64,000 nt of DNA from Clostridiales bacterium (lineage in GTDB: Bacteria > Bacillota > Desulfotomaculia > Desulfotomaculales > VENG01), in contig JADQBQ010000036.1 of NCBI GenBank assembly GCA_016278505.1, forward strand, positions 1 to 64,000, read 5' to 3'. The translations under genes were made by a program, and so were the position numbers. Under the pieces are notes generated by a model. That model worked only from the letters and a program-made list of their open reading frames with translations. It had not been told where the DNA came from and searched no databases. Of the stretch, positions 51,926 to 62,191 are shown one piece after another (the stretch's first letter is position 1; every line of letters begins with the position of its first letter).

Positions 51926-52112
51926 AAATGCCACCGCCTGTCTACACTTTGAATATACATACGGGAAATAGTTTTTCCTACGCTCAGAGTTACACAAAAG
52001 TGCAAACATCTCTATATATGTATATTGCCTTGCGGCATATTTGGCTGTGGTATCCGGAATACACCGGCCGGGTTTTGGGTCTCATAATCTAATTTACCCG
52101 GTCCTGCTTACG

Positions 52113-52224
52113 GGTCATCCTCGAGGGTATTCAATAAGGAACGACCGGGAAGTTTGACCGTCAAAAACCGCGCCGCCCACACATCCTGGCCTGATTGAAA
52201 AAGCCGCCGGCTGCGCCCGCGGCT
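52113..52224. repeat. 112-base dispersed repeat, copy 1
   Basis: Same length as 56629-56740 with about 11 differences. Core TCAATAAGGAACGACCGG, then CAAAAACCGCGCCGCCCACA, ending in GCCGCCGGCTGCGCCCGCGG, which folds into a GC hairpin. Together with the surrounding 52010-52534 it is gene-free. Confidence 0.8.
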
Positions 52225-52534
52225 GAAGCAACGTATTTCTTTTTAATTACCCCCGGTTCATGCAAGGAGGCTAAATCTTGATCAACCTAATCAAAAACTA
52301 GATATATAGTCATAATTGGTATATGGATAATGGAAAGCTAAACTCCTTTTCTATATGGTAACTAGCCTGAGCTACATACCGATCTCACACGGCCGCCCTT
52401 TAAAAACAAGAGATCGGTTTCTGTCTACCTGCCACACGAACCGTCCCTATTTTAAATCTGGTATGGTTTACCGTACCTCATTAAATTGCGGTTTTTAAGA
52501 ATTGCTTATACAATATATTTTGGAAATAATTAGT

Positions 52535-55500
52535 TCATATTATATAATCATTTGAATAAAGCATATCCTCAAGTTCACTACTTGGTGGGTATAATCTTCT
52601 TGGATTAGGATTTATCTCCTTTAGAAATTCCTCCACATAGGGGGACATCGTCTCTTGATTTTTTACTAATCCCAGTAACTTTTCAAGGAAAAGTCTATAC
52701 GTCTTCCTGACAACTTCAATTGATTTACCGTTCATATGAGCAACATAATTTGTGGTTTTTTCATATTCACTCGATGCAATAATTTCCTTCATCATCGCAT
52801 TTTCGTCAAATTTATCGCATTTTCTTAGTAAATAGTTCTTTAATATGGACCTTTGTTCCTCTGGCAAAATTAATTCATAGAGTATAGTTTCTTTCTTATA
52901 TCGATTATACCCCGTTGCTACACTTATTTCAGAAAACTCATTATTACCTAGCATAACTCGGTAATCATTTATTAATGCAAAAATAAAATCATATAATATA
53001 AAATATTCATCCTTTTCAAATTGGTTCTTTACAGTTCCAGCACCAAACGGCTCAACTTTTAAACAATAGTACACTTTCCCGTTTAAGTGACCCAAAAATC
53101 CATTTAATATTTTATGTGAAGCACACATCTTTTGCCTGGCATAATTGGGACTTTTAATTGATTTATGTTTCAACCAAAAAACTCTATTTTCAGAAGCCAA
53201 ATCAACAAACTTATTACCAAGACCATTACCGTCAGTGGGGATTTCTTTGCAAACAAATATAATTTCATTCTTATATAGTTGATCGAAATTAATCCTGGTA
53301 TCATATTCCGTCGAGTTTGCATCTTCTTTCACTGATAGGTAGTTTCCAAAGGAATACTGCACCATAGTATCATAAAATGCGTTGTAATAATCTTCAACCC
53401 TATGATCGTAGTATATTGCTAATTCAAAAACTTTGAATACTAAAGAACCTAGACTTTTTTTACTAGTAATTAATTCGTCTATTAGCCTCATACTTGTTTT
53501 TATTACTGATTTTTCTACAATTCCAATCACTAACTGCTCTGATTCTTTCTTCACATTTCTTCTATTAATTGTCAATAACTTCTCAGCATTTCCACTTAAT
53601 AAATTCACTGATAAATCAAAATTCTTATAATGACTACTATGCGAAAGGCCAATCCTTTCTTCAATAATTTCCTCTTTAATAAATTCATTTTTATAAAATA
53701 ATGATGCATTATATCTATGATTAAGGTTATCAAATTTTATTGTTTTATTTTCTTCATAATAATCAACAAACTCCATTGTACATATTGTTAAAGTATCCTG
53801 ATCAAAGCACATATAACTTAGTGTGTTCGACTTAATGTCAAGCTTCCCATTGACCACTTTTAAAAAATTTTCGTCAAAGATAGTAGTATAAAGTCTTTCG
53901 CCAATCACTTTTTTGCTATTTTCTAGAGTTATTTCCCAGTCCACGTTCACATACTCGCTTATCTTCATTCGTCTACTTATACCTATAGGCTTACTCTCTG
54001 ACCTATTATTATATAAATTATATATATGTCCTTGTATCAACTTAGATTTACTTTCTGTTTCATAATCATACCTAGAACAATATAGATCTTCGTAATTAAC
54101 CTTTTCATTATCAATTTTAATAATTATGCAAGTTCCTCTATCAAATAATTTATCATAATCTTCAATATCAATATAGCCTTTTCCACTAGTGGTGCTTTCA
54201 AATCTAATTTTTTTGGCCTTTTCATTTTCAGTTTTGGTAATAATATCGAATTCATTAGTAACCATAAAAATAGATTGTAGTCCTAATCCAAAGGCTCCAG
54301 CAGGTTTTAGCCACTCTGGAATTTGGCTTAGAGCCTCATGCTTTCTGCTCTTATTTCCTACTTTGGAAATACTTAAAATATCTTCTACCGATATCCCTGT
54401 TCCTTTGTCTCTTAATTTAATTTGAACTTGTCCACTTACATCTATTATTTTTAATGATATGTCAAATTCCTCAACTAGTCGTTCTGGAAAATTATTTTCA
54501 AAAATACTTGTAACATCATCCAGTTGTTCAAATTTATTCCACAATTGGATAAGGGATGCATCAACTGCATTTTGAATTATCTCACGTAAAAAAACAAACT
54601 TTGAGTCGTAAATATTAGCACCTTGTAGTAGCTCAACCGCTCTACCTTCTGATATTGAGAATTTTAAATTATTGTATTGTATCCAACTTTTATTGTTTTT
54701 AAAACTAATCTCTCTTTTTAACAAAGCAGGTGAATTACCGAAATCATCCTGTGCTAAACGACTCCAGTTCAAAGCTCCAAATTCCAATAAATCATCTATC
54801 CATTCAACCCAGCCCTGCAATATTCTATATACATCCTTAGTCTCACATTCAGCAATAATCTTAATACCGTTTGTGTCAACTAAATAATGTAGAATCGATT
54901 CATGTTTTGATTTATGCATCTCTGATTCAACAGGTAATGGGGTTGTTGTTTCCAAATAATACTCATCAAATCTATCTGTATCAAGATCCAATAAGTCCCC
55001 CAAACAAAGCATATAGGCAATAAACCTGGGGTGACAATAATCATGTGCTATCCCATTTGTTGAGTGTGGCAATTCCAAAATGTGATTATAATCCATTTGG
55101 TGTAATTCACATATCCTTGCTATCAATCGAATAGTTCTAATGCCTATGACTCTGTTAAACTGTAATTGTACACAAAGATATTCTTCTAATTTCTCTGAAC
55201 TTCTGAAAGCATGATTACTTCTAAAATGAAATTGGACGATTTTTAAAACATCCTCGTATGTTTTTAAAGAATTTATATAATCCTTCTGCACTCTATCATT
55301 AACATTATCAACTGCTAAAAGTCTTTTTGACGTTCGATATAGGGGACTATTTTCATCTTCTGAAAATTTTTCTAAATCTTTAATGTATTCTTCACTTCTA
55401 AAATATTTTTCAACCTCACTATACTGTAACACCATTCCTAAATCATGAGAGTAAGACACCAGTAAAAGAGAAAAAATATCAGAAAAAGATAAATCATTAA

Positions 55501-55705
55501 TCCTACCTTCACCCAATATTCTTTCCATCTGACTTATAATCGTTTCAGAATGACTTGAATCATGCAAGCTAAAATGTGGGAAATATACTGATACATTATC
55601 TAATCGATTAGTTATATCTCTTTTGATAAATTGCCATGTATTATAAATTTCTGTAGCCTTTAAACTATGCTTGCTTAATTCAAAGAATCGCTCTTCAAGT
55701 TTCAT
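52535..55705 (-). CDS. HD plus HSP90-type ATPase protein (conflict-system effector-like)
   Basis: 1056 residues. The N-terminus holds an HD phosphohydrolase-like domain (FSLHDSSHSETII, SYSHDLGMV and a later AHDYCH). Residues about 375-520 are a GHKL/Bergerat ATPase: LREIIQNAVDASLI (N-box), IKLRDKGTGIS (G1) and GAFGLGLQSIF (G2). The C-terminus (about 500 residues) is unassigned. This layout matches the HD-CE/HSP90-like proteins proposed as conflict-system effectors. GAGGTGG precedes the ATG at 55705. AT-rich and alone between repeat-filled gaps, so probably acquired on its own. Confidence 0.72.
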   Translation of the reverse strand: MKLEERFFELSKHSLKATEIYNTWQFIKRDITNRLDNVSVYFPHFSLHDSSHSETIISQMERILGEGRINDLSFSDIFSLLLVSYSHDLGMVLQYSEVEKYFRSEEYIKDLEKFSEDENSPLYRTSKRLLAVDNVNDRVQKDYINSLKTYEDVLKIVQFHFRSNHAFRSSEKLEEYLCVQLQFNRVIGIRTIRLIARICELHQMDYNHILELPHSTNGIAHDYCHPRFIAYMLCLGDLLDLDTDRFDEYYLETTTPLPVESEMHKSKHESILHYLVDTNGIKIIAECETKDVYRILQGWVEWIDDLLEFGALNWSRLAQDDFGNSPALLKREISFKNNKSWIQYNNLKFSISEGRAVELLQGANIYDSKFVFLREIIQNAVDASLIQLWNKFEQLDDVTSIFENNFPERLVEEFDISLKIIDVSGQVQIKLRDKGTGISVEDILSISKVGNKSRKHEALSQIPEWLKPAGAFGLGLQSIFMVTNEFDIITKTENEKAKKIRFESTTSGKGYIDIEDYDKLFDRGTCIIIKIDNEKVNYEDLYCSRYDYETESKSKLIQGHIYNLYNNRSESKPIGISRRMKISEYVNVDWEITLENSKKVIGERLYTTIFDENFLKVVNGKLDIKSNTLSYMCFDQDTLTICTMEFVDYYEENKTIKFDNLNHRYNASLFYKNEFIKEEIIEERIGLSHSSHYKNFDLSVNLLSGNAEKLLTINRRNVKKESEQLVIGIVEKSVIKTSMRLIDELITSKKSLGSLVFKVFELAIYYDHRVEDYYNAFYDTMVQYSFGNYLSVKEDANSTEYDTRINFDQLYKNEIIFVCKEIPTDGNGLGNKFVDLASENRVFWLKHKSIKSPNYARQKMCASHKILNGFLGHLNGKVYYCLKVEPFGAGTVKNQFEKDEYFILYDFIFALINDYRVMLGNNEFSEISVATGYNRYKKETILYELILPEEQRSILKNYLLRKCDKFDENAMMKEIIASSEYEKTTNYVAHMNGKSIEVVRKTYRLFLEKLLGLVKNQETMSPYVEEFLKEINPNPRRLYPPSSELEDMLYSNDYII

Positions 55706-56549
55706 TTTCCACCTCGTTCCTTTCAACTAATGTAAATTTTATTTTTGTTTATATCAAAATACCGAAAGATAAGATATAAAACCGCAGTCATTTATGATAA
55801 GGTTCTCCTTATCACATTCTGAATCACTTAAATTATGCACATCTCAAATTCGCCTAATAGACCTCCATGTGGCACGCTATGCCACACCATCAAATGAATG
55901 AAAAAGTTGCCATAATGAGATACTTTTACTACGGCATAAGGTCGGAATGTCTTGGTGCCTTTGAGCCCGATACTAATAGACTGACTAAGGCTTCCTGCTT
56001 GAACCACAAATCTGTTGCTACGAGCACGCAGGGTAGACATTAGTCTGCCCGAGTCTCACAAAATTTTCAGACAACCACTCACGTGTTTGGAGATCTTGTA
56101 ACCTCGACTTTTAAACACCGATGGTTGAATTTGTTTTTCATGTTATGCCAGTAAAATAATACAGCTCCCAATGCGATTTTAAAAACTCTTTCCGTCATAA
56201 ATCGTAAAAATCCTTCCTGTATTTCAAATCTCTCTCATATCAACAGCTTTAGACAATTTTAGATTCATTAATATAAATTTCTAAATTTCAATATGCATTA
56301 CAGTATTTTCTTCTAATTTCAAACACCAATCATCTTTTTGAATTAAAAAATGTTCTTTAGCAGCTGGGCTGATGCCAGGCTACTTCCCCACTGGTTAATC
56401 GACTTTCATCTGCAGCCAAAGATCGCGCCTGTTGGGTGCTTATAATGGCACACACCGGCCCGTGCATTTAGGGATTTAAAATCTCGGGTCCGAACCGGAT
56501 GTGACTAGGCCGAGTTATAAAGTGTTCTCTCTGTAATAGTCCTTTTGTC

Positions 56550-56608
56550 GGCCGTACATCAAGTCAAGCTATTAGGTAATAATTTGAGGTCCGGCTTGAA
56601 GTGCGGCC
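56550..56608 (+). repeat. Structured repeat, copy 4 (compensatory partner of copy 1)
   Basis: Outer stem GGCCG (56550-56554) / CGGCC (56604-56608), inner stem TCAAGTC (56559-56565) / GGCTTGA (56593-56599), 27-base loop with TAATAATTTGAGGTCC. Outer stem, 4-base joints and loop agree with copy 1, while most inner-stem base pairs have changed on both sides. Confidence 0.65.
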
Positions 56609-56628
56609 AGCTTTGGGGTCTTAGTTAA

Positions 56629-56740
56629 GGTCATCCTCACAGGTCTTCAATAAGGAACGGCCGAGAAGTGTGACCGGCAAAAACCGCGCCGCCCACACAT
56701 CCCGGCCTCATTGAAATAGCCGCCGGCTGCGCCCGCGGCT
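56629..56740. repeat. 112-base dispersed repeat, copy 2
   Basis: About 90% identical to 52113-52224 over the full length with no gaps. It begins 21 bases after structured-repeat copy 4. Confidence 0.8.
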
Positions 56741-56996
56741 TTACCACGTATATTACTTTTTACTTACCCCTTTCCCACCCCAGATTATTTTGTCTTCGCG
56801 CGGGTTCTTAACTCCCACAATTATTTTTTAAAAAGCAGGAACCACAAATCTTTAAGGATAAGACCCAATGAATCAAAAAGCAGATAACTAAGCTTTCAAA
56901 AGAATTTATCATAGAAAATTTTAAGCCGCGGACAAGGAGATGTCATTGACTTTGGATAAGATGGGAAGAAAAGAGAAAGGAAGAAAAGGTGATTAA

Positions 56997-57557
56997 ATGA
57001 ACAATAAAATAGCTGCTGCATTATTAATAATCGGCTGGATCACTATCATTATTGGAATTGCTGCCGGTTTTGCTGTTGGTGTTACAATGAAAATGCATTT
57101 ACCTGGCTATACTTATCTAACTGAACCTCACCCTATGCGCTGGGCTTATGGGGGGGCATTGATTCTCTCATCAGTTACTTCGGGAATCATCTTCTTGGCG
57201 TTTTCCGAAATAATCTGCTTACTATCTGACATAAAGGGAAATTTAACTGGTCCTGGTTCTAACGCTGCTCCTCCCGCGTATATGTCGCCACAGCTAGTTA
57301 AAGAAAATCCTAAACACGAAAAACCTTTTCATTTGCTAGAATCGGAATACTTCCAAATAGCAGGCTATTTTAGCCGTGAAGGAAAGACCGTAAAAAAAAT
57401 AATCCCTACGCCTTATGATGATTTTTACTTTGCTAAGTTAGACGGAAATTATGAAGTGATAGAAATCGGGGGAATTAAGCCTAGAATAATACCTGAAGAT
57501 TACGTTAAAGAGGATCTCAAAGAATGGAAACAAAAGAATATAAATGAGTTTGAGTGA
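56997..57557 (+). CDS. Membrane protein with soluble C-terminus
   Basis: 186 residues. Two transmembrane helices (LLIIGWITIIIGIAAGFAVG and ALILSSVTSGIIFLAFSEI) enclose a short loop. The last 100 residues are soluble, with KTVKKIIPTPYDDFYFAKL. No family is recognised. A weak CCGC/GCGG hairpin and T-run follow at 57569-57592. Confidence 0.6.
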   Translation: MNNKIAAALLIIGWITIIIGIAAGFAVGVTMKMHLPGYTYLTEPHPMRWAYGGALILSSVTSGIIFLAFSEIICLLSDIKGNLTGPGSNAAPPAYMSPQLVKENPKHEKPFHLLESEYFQIAGYFSREGKTVKKIIPTPYDDFYFAKLDGNYEVIEIGGIKPRIIPEDYVKEDLKEWKQKNINEFE

Positions 57558-57656
57558 AATAAAACTCTCCGCAAAAAAGGCGGTTTCTTTTTACTTCTGG
57601 GTCTTTTTTTGGGGTAGGTAATACAAAAAAAAGAATTTTTTTCAAGCATGAAGGAA

Positions 57657-57699
57657 TAGGAACGGCAGGGAAGTGTGCCCGGCAAAAACCGAGCCACCC
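57657..57699. repeat. Partial third copy of the 112-base repeat
   Basis: About 43 bases match the central part of copy 2 (GGAACGGC...GGGAAGTGTG, CCGGCAAAAACCG) with about 6 differences. Confidence 0.6.
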
Positions 57700-57720
57700 T
57701 TTATCCCCAAGAAGTATGAC

Positions 57721-57888
57721 CTACTTGAACAGTTTGCCAAATATCCTGCCCGTGGCCTTTCCCGCGGTCCTTCGGGCAACACGTTTACCTACGGTTCCTT
57801 TTCGAACGGCGTTTGCGTCTCCCAGTAGTTTAGCCAAGCCGTATAATATTCCCCGTGTTTGGCTGATTGGGTCTTTCTTTCTTGCCAT
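57721..57888 (-). CDS. Small basic protein downstream of DUF3006
   Basis: 55 residues, strongly basic (RKGTVGKRVARRTAGKATG). ATG at 57888 with GGAGGG 6 bases upstream. It follows the DUF3006 gene and is probably the last of the MBL-DUF3006 operon. Function unknown. Confidence 0.6.
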   Translation of the reverse strand: MARKKDPISQTRGILYGLAKLLGDANAVRKGTVGKRVARRTAGKATGRIFGKLFK

Positions 57889-57889
57889 G

Positions 57890-58105
57890 TTAATCCCTCC
57901 CTCCTGGTTCTCCAAAGACATCATCTATTAAACCGTTTATCTTTTTGTTGCTTTTTTCAGTAGCCTGCCTGCCTATTTCTATGGTCAATTTTAAAACATC
58001 GCCCTCTTTGGTTTCCTCGGGCAAAAGGGCCCTGGGAATATTAAAGGTTGATTTGTTGTATTCCACCACAGCCCATTCCCCTTCAAAACGGTCAATCACC
58101 AGCAT
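57890..58105 (-). CDS. DUF3006 family protein
   Basis: 71 residues. LVIDRFEGEWAVVEYN with NIPRALLPEETKEGDVL is the DUF3006 pattern, a small beta-barrel-like domain. It lies directly after the ComEC-like MBL lipoprotein, its usual neighbour in Firmicutes. Function unknown. Confidence 0.82.
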   Translation of the reverse strand: MLVIDRFEGEWAVVEYNKSTFNIPRALLPEETKEGDVLKLTIEIGRQATEKSNKKINGLIDDVFGEPGGRD

Positions 58106-58110
58106 TCTTA

Positions 58111-59373
58111 TCACCTCGGAAATCCGGAAACTTCTTTTCCGGCAGAATCATAAAGCATACCCGGGTCACCCTGGTTGTTCCAAATGTTTTTACCGGTCCA
58201 CACCAGGGAATTGGAGCCATCCTGCGCATTGGGGCCGCTCGTTATCTTCAAAGTCTCTCCGGAGGCTATAGCTGTCCCCGCCGGGAAATTAAATACCTGG
58301 TCACCTTTCTGGCTGACTAACTTCCAACCGGAAAGGTCTACCGGTTCGCTGCCGGTATTCTTTACAGTAACTATTTCGCTGCCCAAGTCTATATCTATTA
58401 TCTCCACGCTGCTGGATGCGGAAACATTAGCCGGCTCTTTTGCCTCGTCACCCGAAGTATCAGGGGCACGCTCTTGCACCGGTGAGCCTTTTTTGTTAAA
58501 TGTTATACTCTCTCCATTGCTGGTGGCCACAATAGTCCCCTGCTGGCCGGTGCGAAAAACTTGAACCCCTGCTGCTGCAAGTTTGGCCAGAGTTTCGGTG
58601 TGGGGATGACCGTAGTCATTGTCTTTGCCAACAGAAATAATGGCATAACCAGGGGATACCGCATTTAAAAATGCTTCTGTGGTGGAGCTGTGACTGCCGT
58701 GATGTCCTACTTTAAGCACATCTGCCCCCGGGTTTTGCCAGGAGGACAGCAGCATTTCTTCTTCTGATTCAGCCTCGGCATCACCTGTGAATAAAAAGCT
58801 GGTGCTGCCATAGGTTAGTTTTAGTACTGCGCTGTAGTTGTTAAGACCATCGTAGCCGGATTTGCCGGGTGCAAGGAAAACTGCATCCACACCGGATACG
58901 GCATCCAGTTCATCACCGGTTTTGGCCTCGGTAACTTTAAGGCCTTTATTTTTAATTGCCAGAAGTACGTCTTCGTAGGTTTTTGTGTTGTGAGACACCC
59001 TGGGCAGGTAAACTTTGCCGGTATCAAAAGTTTCTATTACTGCATCGAGCCCGCCTATGTGGTCTTCATGGGGATGGGTTCCAATCACGTGGTCCAGTTG
59101 GTTAACTCCCTGCCGGCGGAGGTAGTTTACTATCAGGTCTGCATCGGCGTTGTTGCCGGCATCGATCAATATATTTTGGCCGCCCGGCAGTTGGGCCAGG
59201 ATTGAGTCGGCCTGCCCTACGTCAATGAAGTGGACTACGAGGTTGTCTTTGCCGGTAGGTTTTTGGTTTTCATCTGTTGTTTGGTTGTCTGACGAACTGG
59301 AGCAACCTGCCATCAATACTGCAATGGTTAATGCTGCCAGAAAAATAATTGTTTGTTTTACTTGATGTTTCAT
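58111..59373 (-). CDS. ComEC-like metallo-beta-lactamase lipoprotein with lamin-tail domain
   Basis: 420 residues. Lipoprotein signal (AVLMAGCSS). MBL domain related to the ComEC C-terminus: HFIDVGQADSIL, ILIDAGNN, GTHPHEDHIGG, FTGDAE and LKVGHHGSHSS carry the metal ligands. A C-terminal lamin-tail-like domain (about 310-420) reads IVTVKNTGSEPVDLSGW. An exported nuclease or phosphodiesterase, possibly for nucleic-acid breakdown outside the membrane. Confidence 0.88.
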   Translation of the reverse strand: MKHQVKQTIIFLAALTIAVLMAGCSSSSDNQTTDENQKPTGKDNLVVHFIDVGQADSILAQLPGGQNILIDAGNNADADLIVNYLRRQGVNQLDHVIGTHPHEDHIGGLDAVIETFDTGKVYLPRVSHNTKTYEDVLLAIKNKGLKVTEAKTGDELDAVSGVDAVFLAPGKSGYDGLNNYSAVLKLTYGSTSFLFTGDAEAESEEEMLLSSWQNPGADVLKVGHHGSHSSTTEAFLNAVSPGYAIISVGKDNDYGHPHTETLAKLAAAGVQVFRTGQQGTIVATSNGESITFNKKGSPVQERAPDTSGDEAKEPANVSASSSVEIIDIDLGSEIVTVKNTGSEPVDLSGWKLVSQKGDQVFNFPAGTAIASGETLKITSGPNAQDGSNSLVWTGKNIWNNQGDPGMLYDSAGKEVSGFPR

Positions 59374-59450
59374 GTTATCCCTCTTTTTGTGTGAAGTAAG
59401 TCCCGCGTACAGCGGGTACGTTGATTTTAAATGTATCCCCGGACCAAAAA

Positions 59451-60071
59451 TTATTCTGCGAATTGACTTAGCTGGTCATAAAAAAGCGCACGGTATGTAC
59501 GGTCGAAGTACTGCACGGGCGGCCGGTAAAGGTAATTGAAAATTACCCGCAGTTCCACCGGACTTTGATAGTAGAGTATACCGCTAACCTGGGACTTGCG
59601 CGTGGCCTGCTGCACTTTTTTTATACCTGTTCCCGTTTCGGATGCCAGGTTTTCGTTAAGCTGCTCTAAAAAATGTCTGTTTCCGTATATCCGCAGGCGC
59701 AGCTGCCGGCGGGTGCGCCTGCGCTGCCGATTGTGTATTGTTATGATGTCCAATGATGAGTGGATTTCCAGGTAAGCCCGGATGAAACCCTTGTGCCCGC
59801 TGATATTCGGGTAATAGCGCTGCTCACTCATCCGAGGACTCCAGCCAAGACGCTGGATTTCGGTAATGTCCAGACCCGATATTTTTAGCCGGTACTGCAG
59901 TTTGTCACGGTGGGTTACGGTGTGAATGCTGCTCTTTAGCTTTAAGTCCTGCCGGACTATTTCTAAAAAATGCTTCCGGTTGTGACGAATAAAGAAATAT
60001 TGATTTGGACTCTGGGTTTTATCTACATACCGGCCTAGAGCCCAAATAATACCCAGGGTATAGTTATTCAT
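59451..60071 (-). CDS. Possible LAGLIDADG-type endonuclease-like protein
   Basis: 207 residues with two related segments: LGIIWALGRYVD near the N-terminus and GFIRAYLEIHSSLD in the middle, each followed by a strand rich in Arg (HNRKHFLEIV, YGNRHFLEQL). The duplicated layout and final Asp fit LAGLIDADG proteins, but other family landmarks are not evident. GGAGG lies 10 bases before ATG 60071. No intron or intein is seen around it. Confidence 0.45.
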   Translation of the reverse strand: MNNYTLGIIWALGRYVDKTQSPNQYFFIRHNRKHFLEIVRQDLKLKSSIHTVTHRDKLQYRLKISGLDITEIQRLGWSPRMSEQRYYPNISGHKGFIRAYLEIHSSLDIITIHNRQRRRTRRQLRLRIYGNRHFLEQLNENLASETGTGIKKVQQATRKSQVSGILYYQSPVELRVIFNYLYRPPVQYFDRTYRALFYDQLSQFAE

Positions 60072-60261
60072 CAACCGTTGTCCTCCAGCCAATTACACTG
60101 ATCCAGGGTCCAGAGCTGTAGTATCTGCAGTTCTTTTCTTTTCCGGCGTAATCTTTTAATTTCCCTGGAATCTGCTGCCATTGTTTCCTGCAAGTTGAGA
60201 TTCTCGATCTGATGCCTGGTCCGGTATAAGGATTGTCGGGCTCAGAATGTCGTATGGACAT
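60064..60261 (-). CDS. Small hypothetical frame before the LAGLIDADG-like gene
   Basis: 65 residues from ATG 60261 (GAGGTG 6 bases upstream), overlapping the next gene by 8 bases. Composition is plausible, but no family is recognised, so it may be a leader frame. Confidence 0.3.
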   Translation of the reverse strand: MSIRHSEPDNPYTGPGIRSRISTCRKQWQQIPGKLKDYAGKEKNCRYYSSGPWISVIGWRTTVDE

Positions 60262-60494
60262 GGGGGTCACCTCGTTGATAAATGATTATTGGACTGAAGT
60301 AATTAAGTAGCGCCAAGCCGACACCGCTGTCTTGGATTTAAATAATTTTAGGGTCGGACACACAGCCGATCATGCGTTTATCGTTTAATTGCCGAACTTA
60401 GGGTCATTCATGCCCTCTAGACTGCACACCACGGCCATGACCGTTAAAACTGGCTACAGCTGTAGCTGGAAGAAACTAAGGCAACACCTTTCAA

Positions 60495-61060
<566 letters not shown>

Positions 61061-61163
61061 GAAGGTCAGCCAATAATGAAAACAGCTTTGGGTCCTGCTT
61101 TAGGACTCTACCTAGAATACAATCATGAAATACCTTCTTTTGATTCTTGCGTGTTAAAAGGAA

Positions 61164-61607
61164 TTAGATTTGACTCATAATTTTACTTTTCTTTTCAAAA
61201 AACTCCTGCTCAGTTATTAACCCCTTTTCTTTTAACTCTCCTAGTTTTTCCAAAGTATTTAATAGTTCTTCCTTACTTTCTTTATTTGCAGTGGATTCTT
61301 GAGTATAGTTATTCTTTTGATTGTCTTCAGTATTAAATTTGTTCATAACCCTATTAATAGCATCCAGCATTTTATCTTCACTGCCCCAAGCCTTACGGTT
61401 ATTAGATGGATCTAAAATTCGGCAATGGCCTGTCAACTTATTTTTTTGTAACCTCCACCCATTATGTTCAACTAAATTATTCCACCATACTTTTCCACCG
61501 GCTGTCCCCATTTCTATATTAGGCATATCACCACCTAATAGCTCACACAATTCGCCAATTAACTTGGGGTTAGCCACAATGAGTTGGAAACCTCTTAAAT
61601 TAGCCAT
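61164..61607 (-). CDS. SHOCT-domain protein
   Basis: 147 residues. The C-terminal LEKLGELKEKGLITEQEFFE is a SHOCT oligomerisation motif. The N-terminal 90 residues (VWWNNLVEHNGWRLQKN, GHCRILDP) are an unassigned domain seen with SHOCT in other Firmicutes. ATG 61607 has AAGGAG 7 bases upstream. Cytoplasmic; function unknown. Confidence 0.65.
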   Translation of the reverse strand: MANLRGFQLIVANPKLIGELCELLGGDMPNIEMGTAGGKVWWNNLVEHNGWRLQKNKLTGHCRILDPSNNRKAWGSEDKMLDAINRVMNKFNTEDNQKNNYTQESTANKESKEELLNTLEKLGELKEKGLITEQEFFEKKSKIMSQI

Positions 61608-61776
61608 ATACATACTCCTTTTATTCTAATTGGTTTTCGCTACAAATAAATCTTTTTAACACACTTAACCTTCCCTGTTTTTGCCAACATTTCTCAATAA
61701 TATGCTCTTTGCCGACCCGGGCAGCTGCCCGGTGGGGTCGCCCTTCCGCGGATGCGGAAGGTTCCCAACCCTAAAC

Positions 61777-62166
61777 CTACTTATCTTTCTTCATATCCCG
61801 GGCATATTCCCTGGCGATTCTGGCAACTTCTCGCTCGGCGCTCACCTCGTTGGGGTCATCTTCATCTATGGGCAGGGGGCGGTACAATTCAACAACTTCC
61901 CCGCCTGTTCCGTGCAGTATCGCCTCGCGCTTGCGCAGGGTCTCGTCAAACCAGATGCGTCCCTCTTTGGTCAGGCCGTCCAGGTTGATGTCTACTGTTA
62001 TTCCTTTCAGGCCAATTAGTAAATGCTGTAGACGCTCTACCTTGCGGGCATCGTCTATGCGGTTGAGTTTCTCATAAAAGTACCTGGCCACGTTCAAAGC
62101 GTCCAGGATGGAGTCCTTTTCATCAAAGTCCAGCGCTATTTTCACGTTTTCATCCCCTGTCATCAT
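61777..62166 (-). CDS. Hypothetical phage-type protein
   Basis: 129 residues, acidic, no known motif. It lies downstream of the RusA-like gene on the same strand and so belongs to the replication and recombination module. A GC-rich palindrome (CCGGGCAGCTGCCCGG) beyond its stop near 61718-61734 may be its terminator. Confidence 0.5.
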   Translation of the reverse strand: MMTGDENVKIALDFDEKDSILDALNVARYFYEKLNRIDDARKVERLQHLLIGLKGITVDINLDGLTKEGRIWFDETLRKREAILHGTGGEVVELYRPLPIDEDDPNEVSAEREVARIAREYARDMKKDK

Positions 62167-62191
62167 ATTCCTTTTAGTTATTTCTTGATCC

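Larger units (their letters stand above)
55706..56996. other. Long gene-free stretch with repeats
   Basis: About 1.3 kb without a convincing gene. A 70-residue minus-strand frame at 55828-56040 has an odd composition and is not accepted; it could be the decayed end of a mobile element. From 56420 on, the stretch holds structured-repeat copies and the second 112-base repeat. Confidence 0.6.

Noticed and set aside
55828-56040. 70-residue minus-strand frame, with another open frame on the plus strand of the same bases
   Set aside because: No ribosome binding site, odd composition, both strands open. It recalls the end of an IS200/IS605-type element, but no transposase motif or terminal hairpin could be confirmed.
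48421-60494. CRISPR array from the repeated sequences
   Set aside because: The repeats are long, dispersed by kilobases and not separated by unique spacers of regular length; no cas1 or cas2 is present. The Cas4-like nuclease belongs with the UvrD-type helicase.
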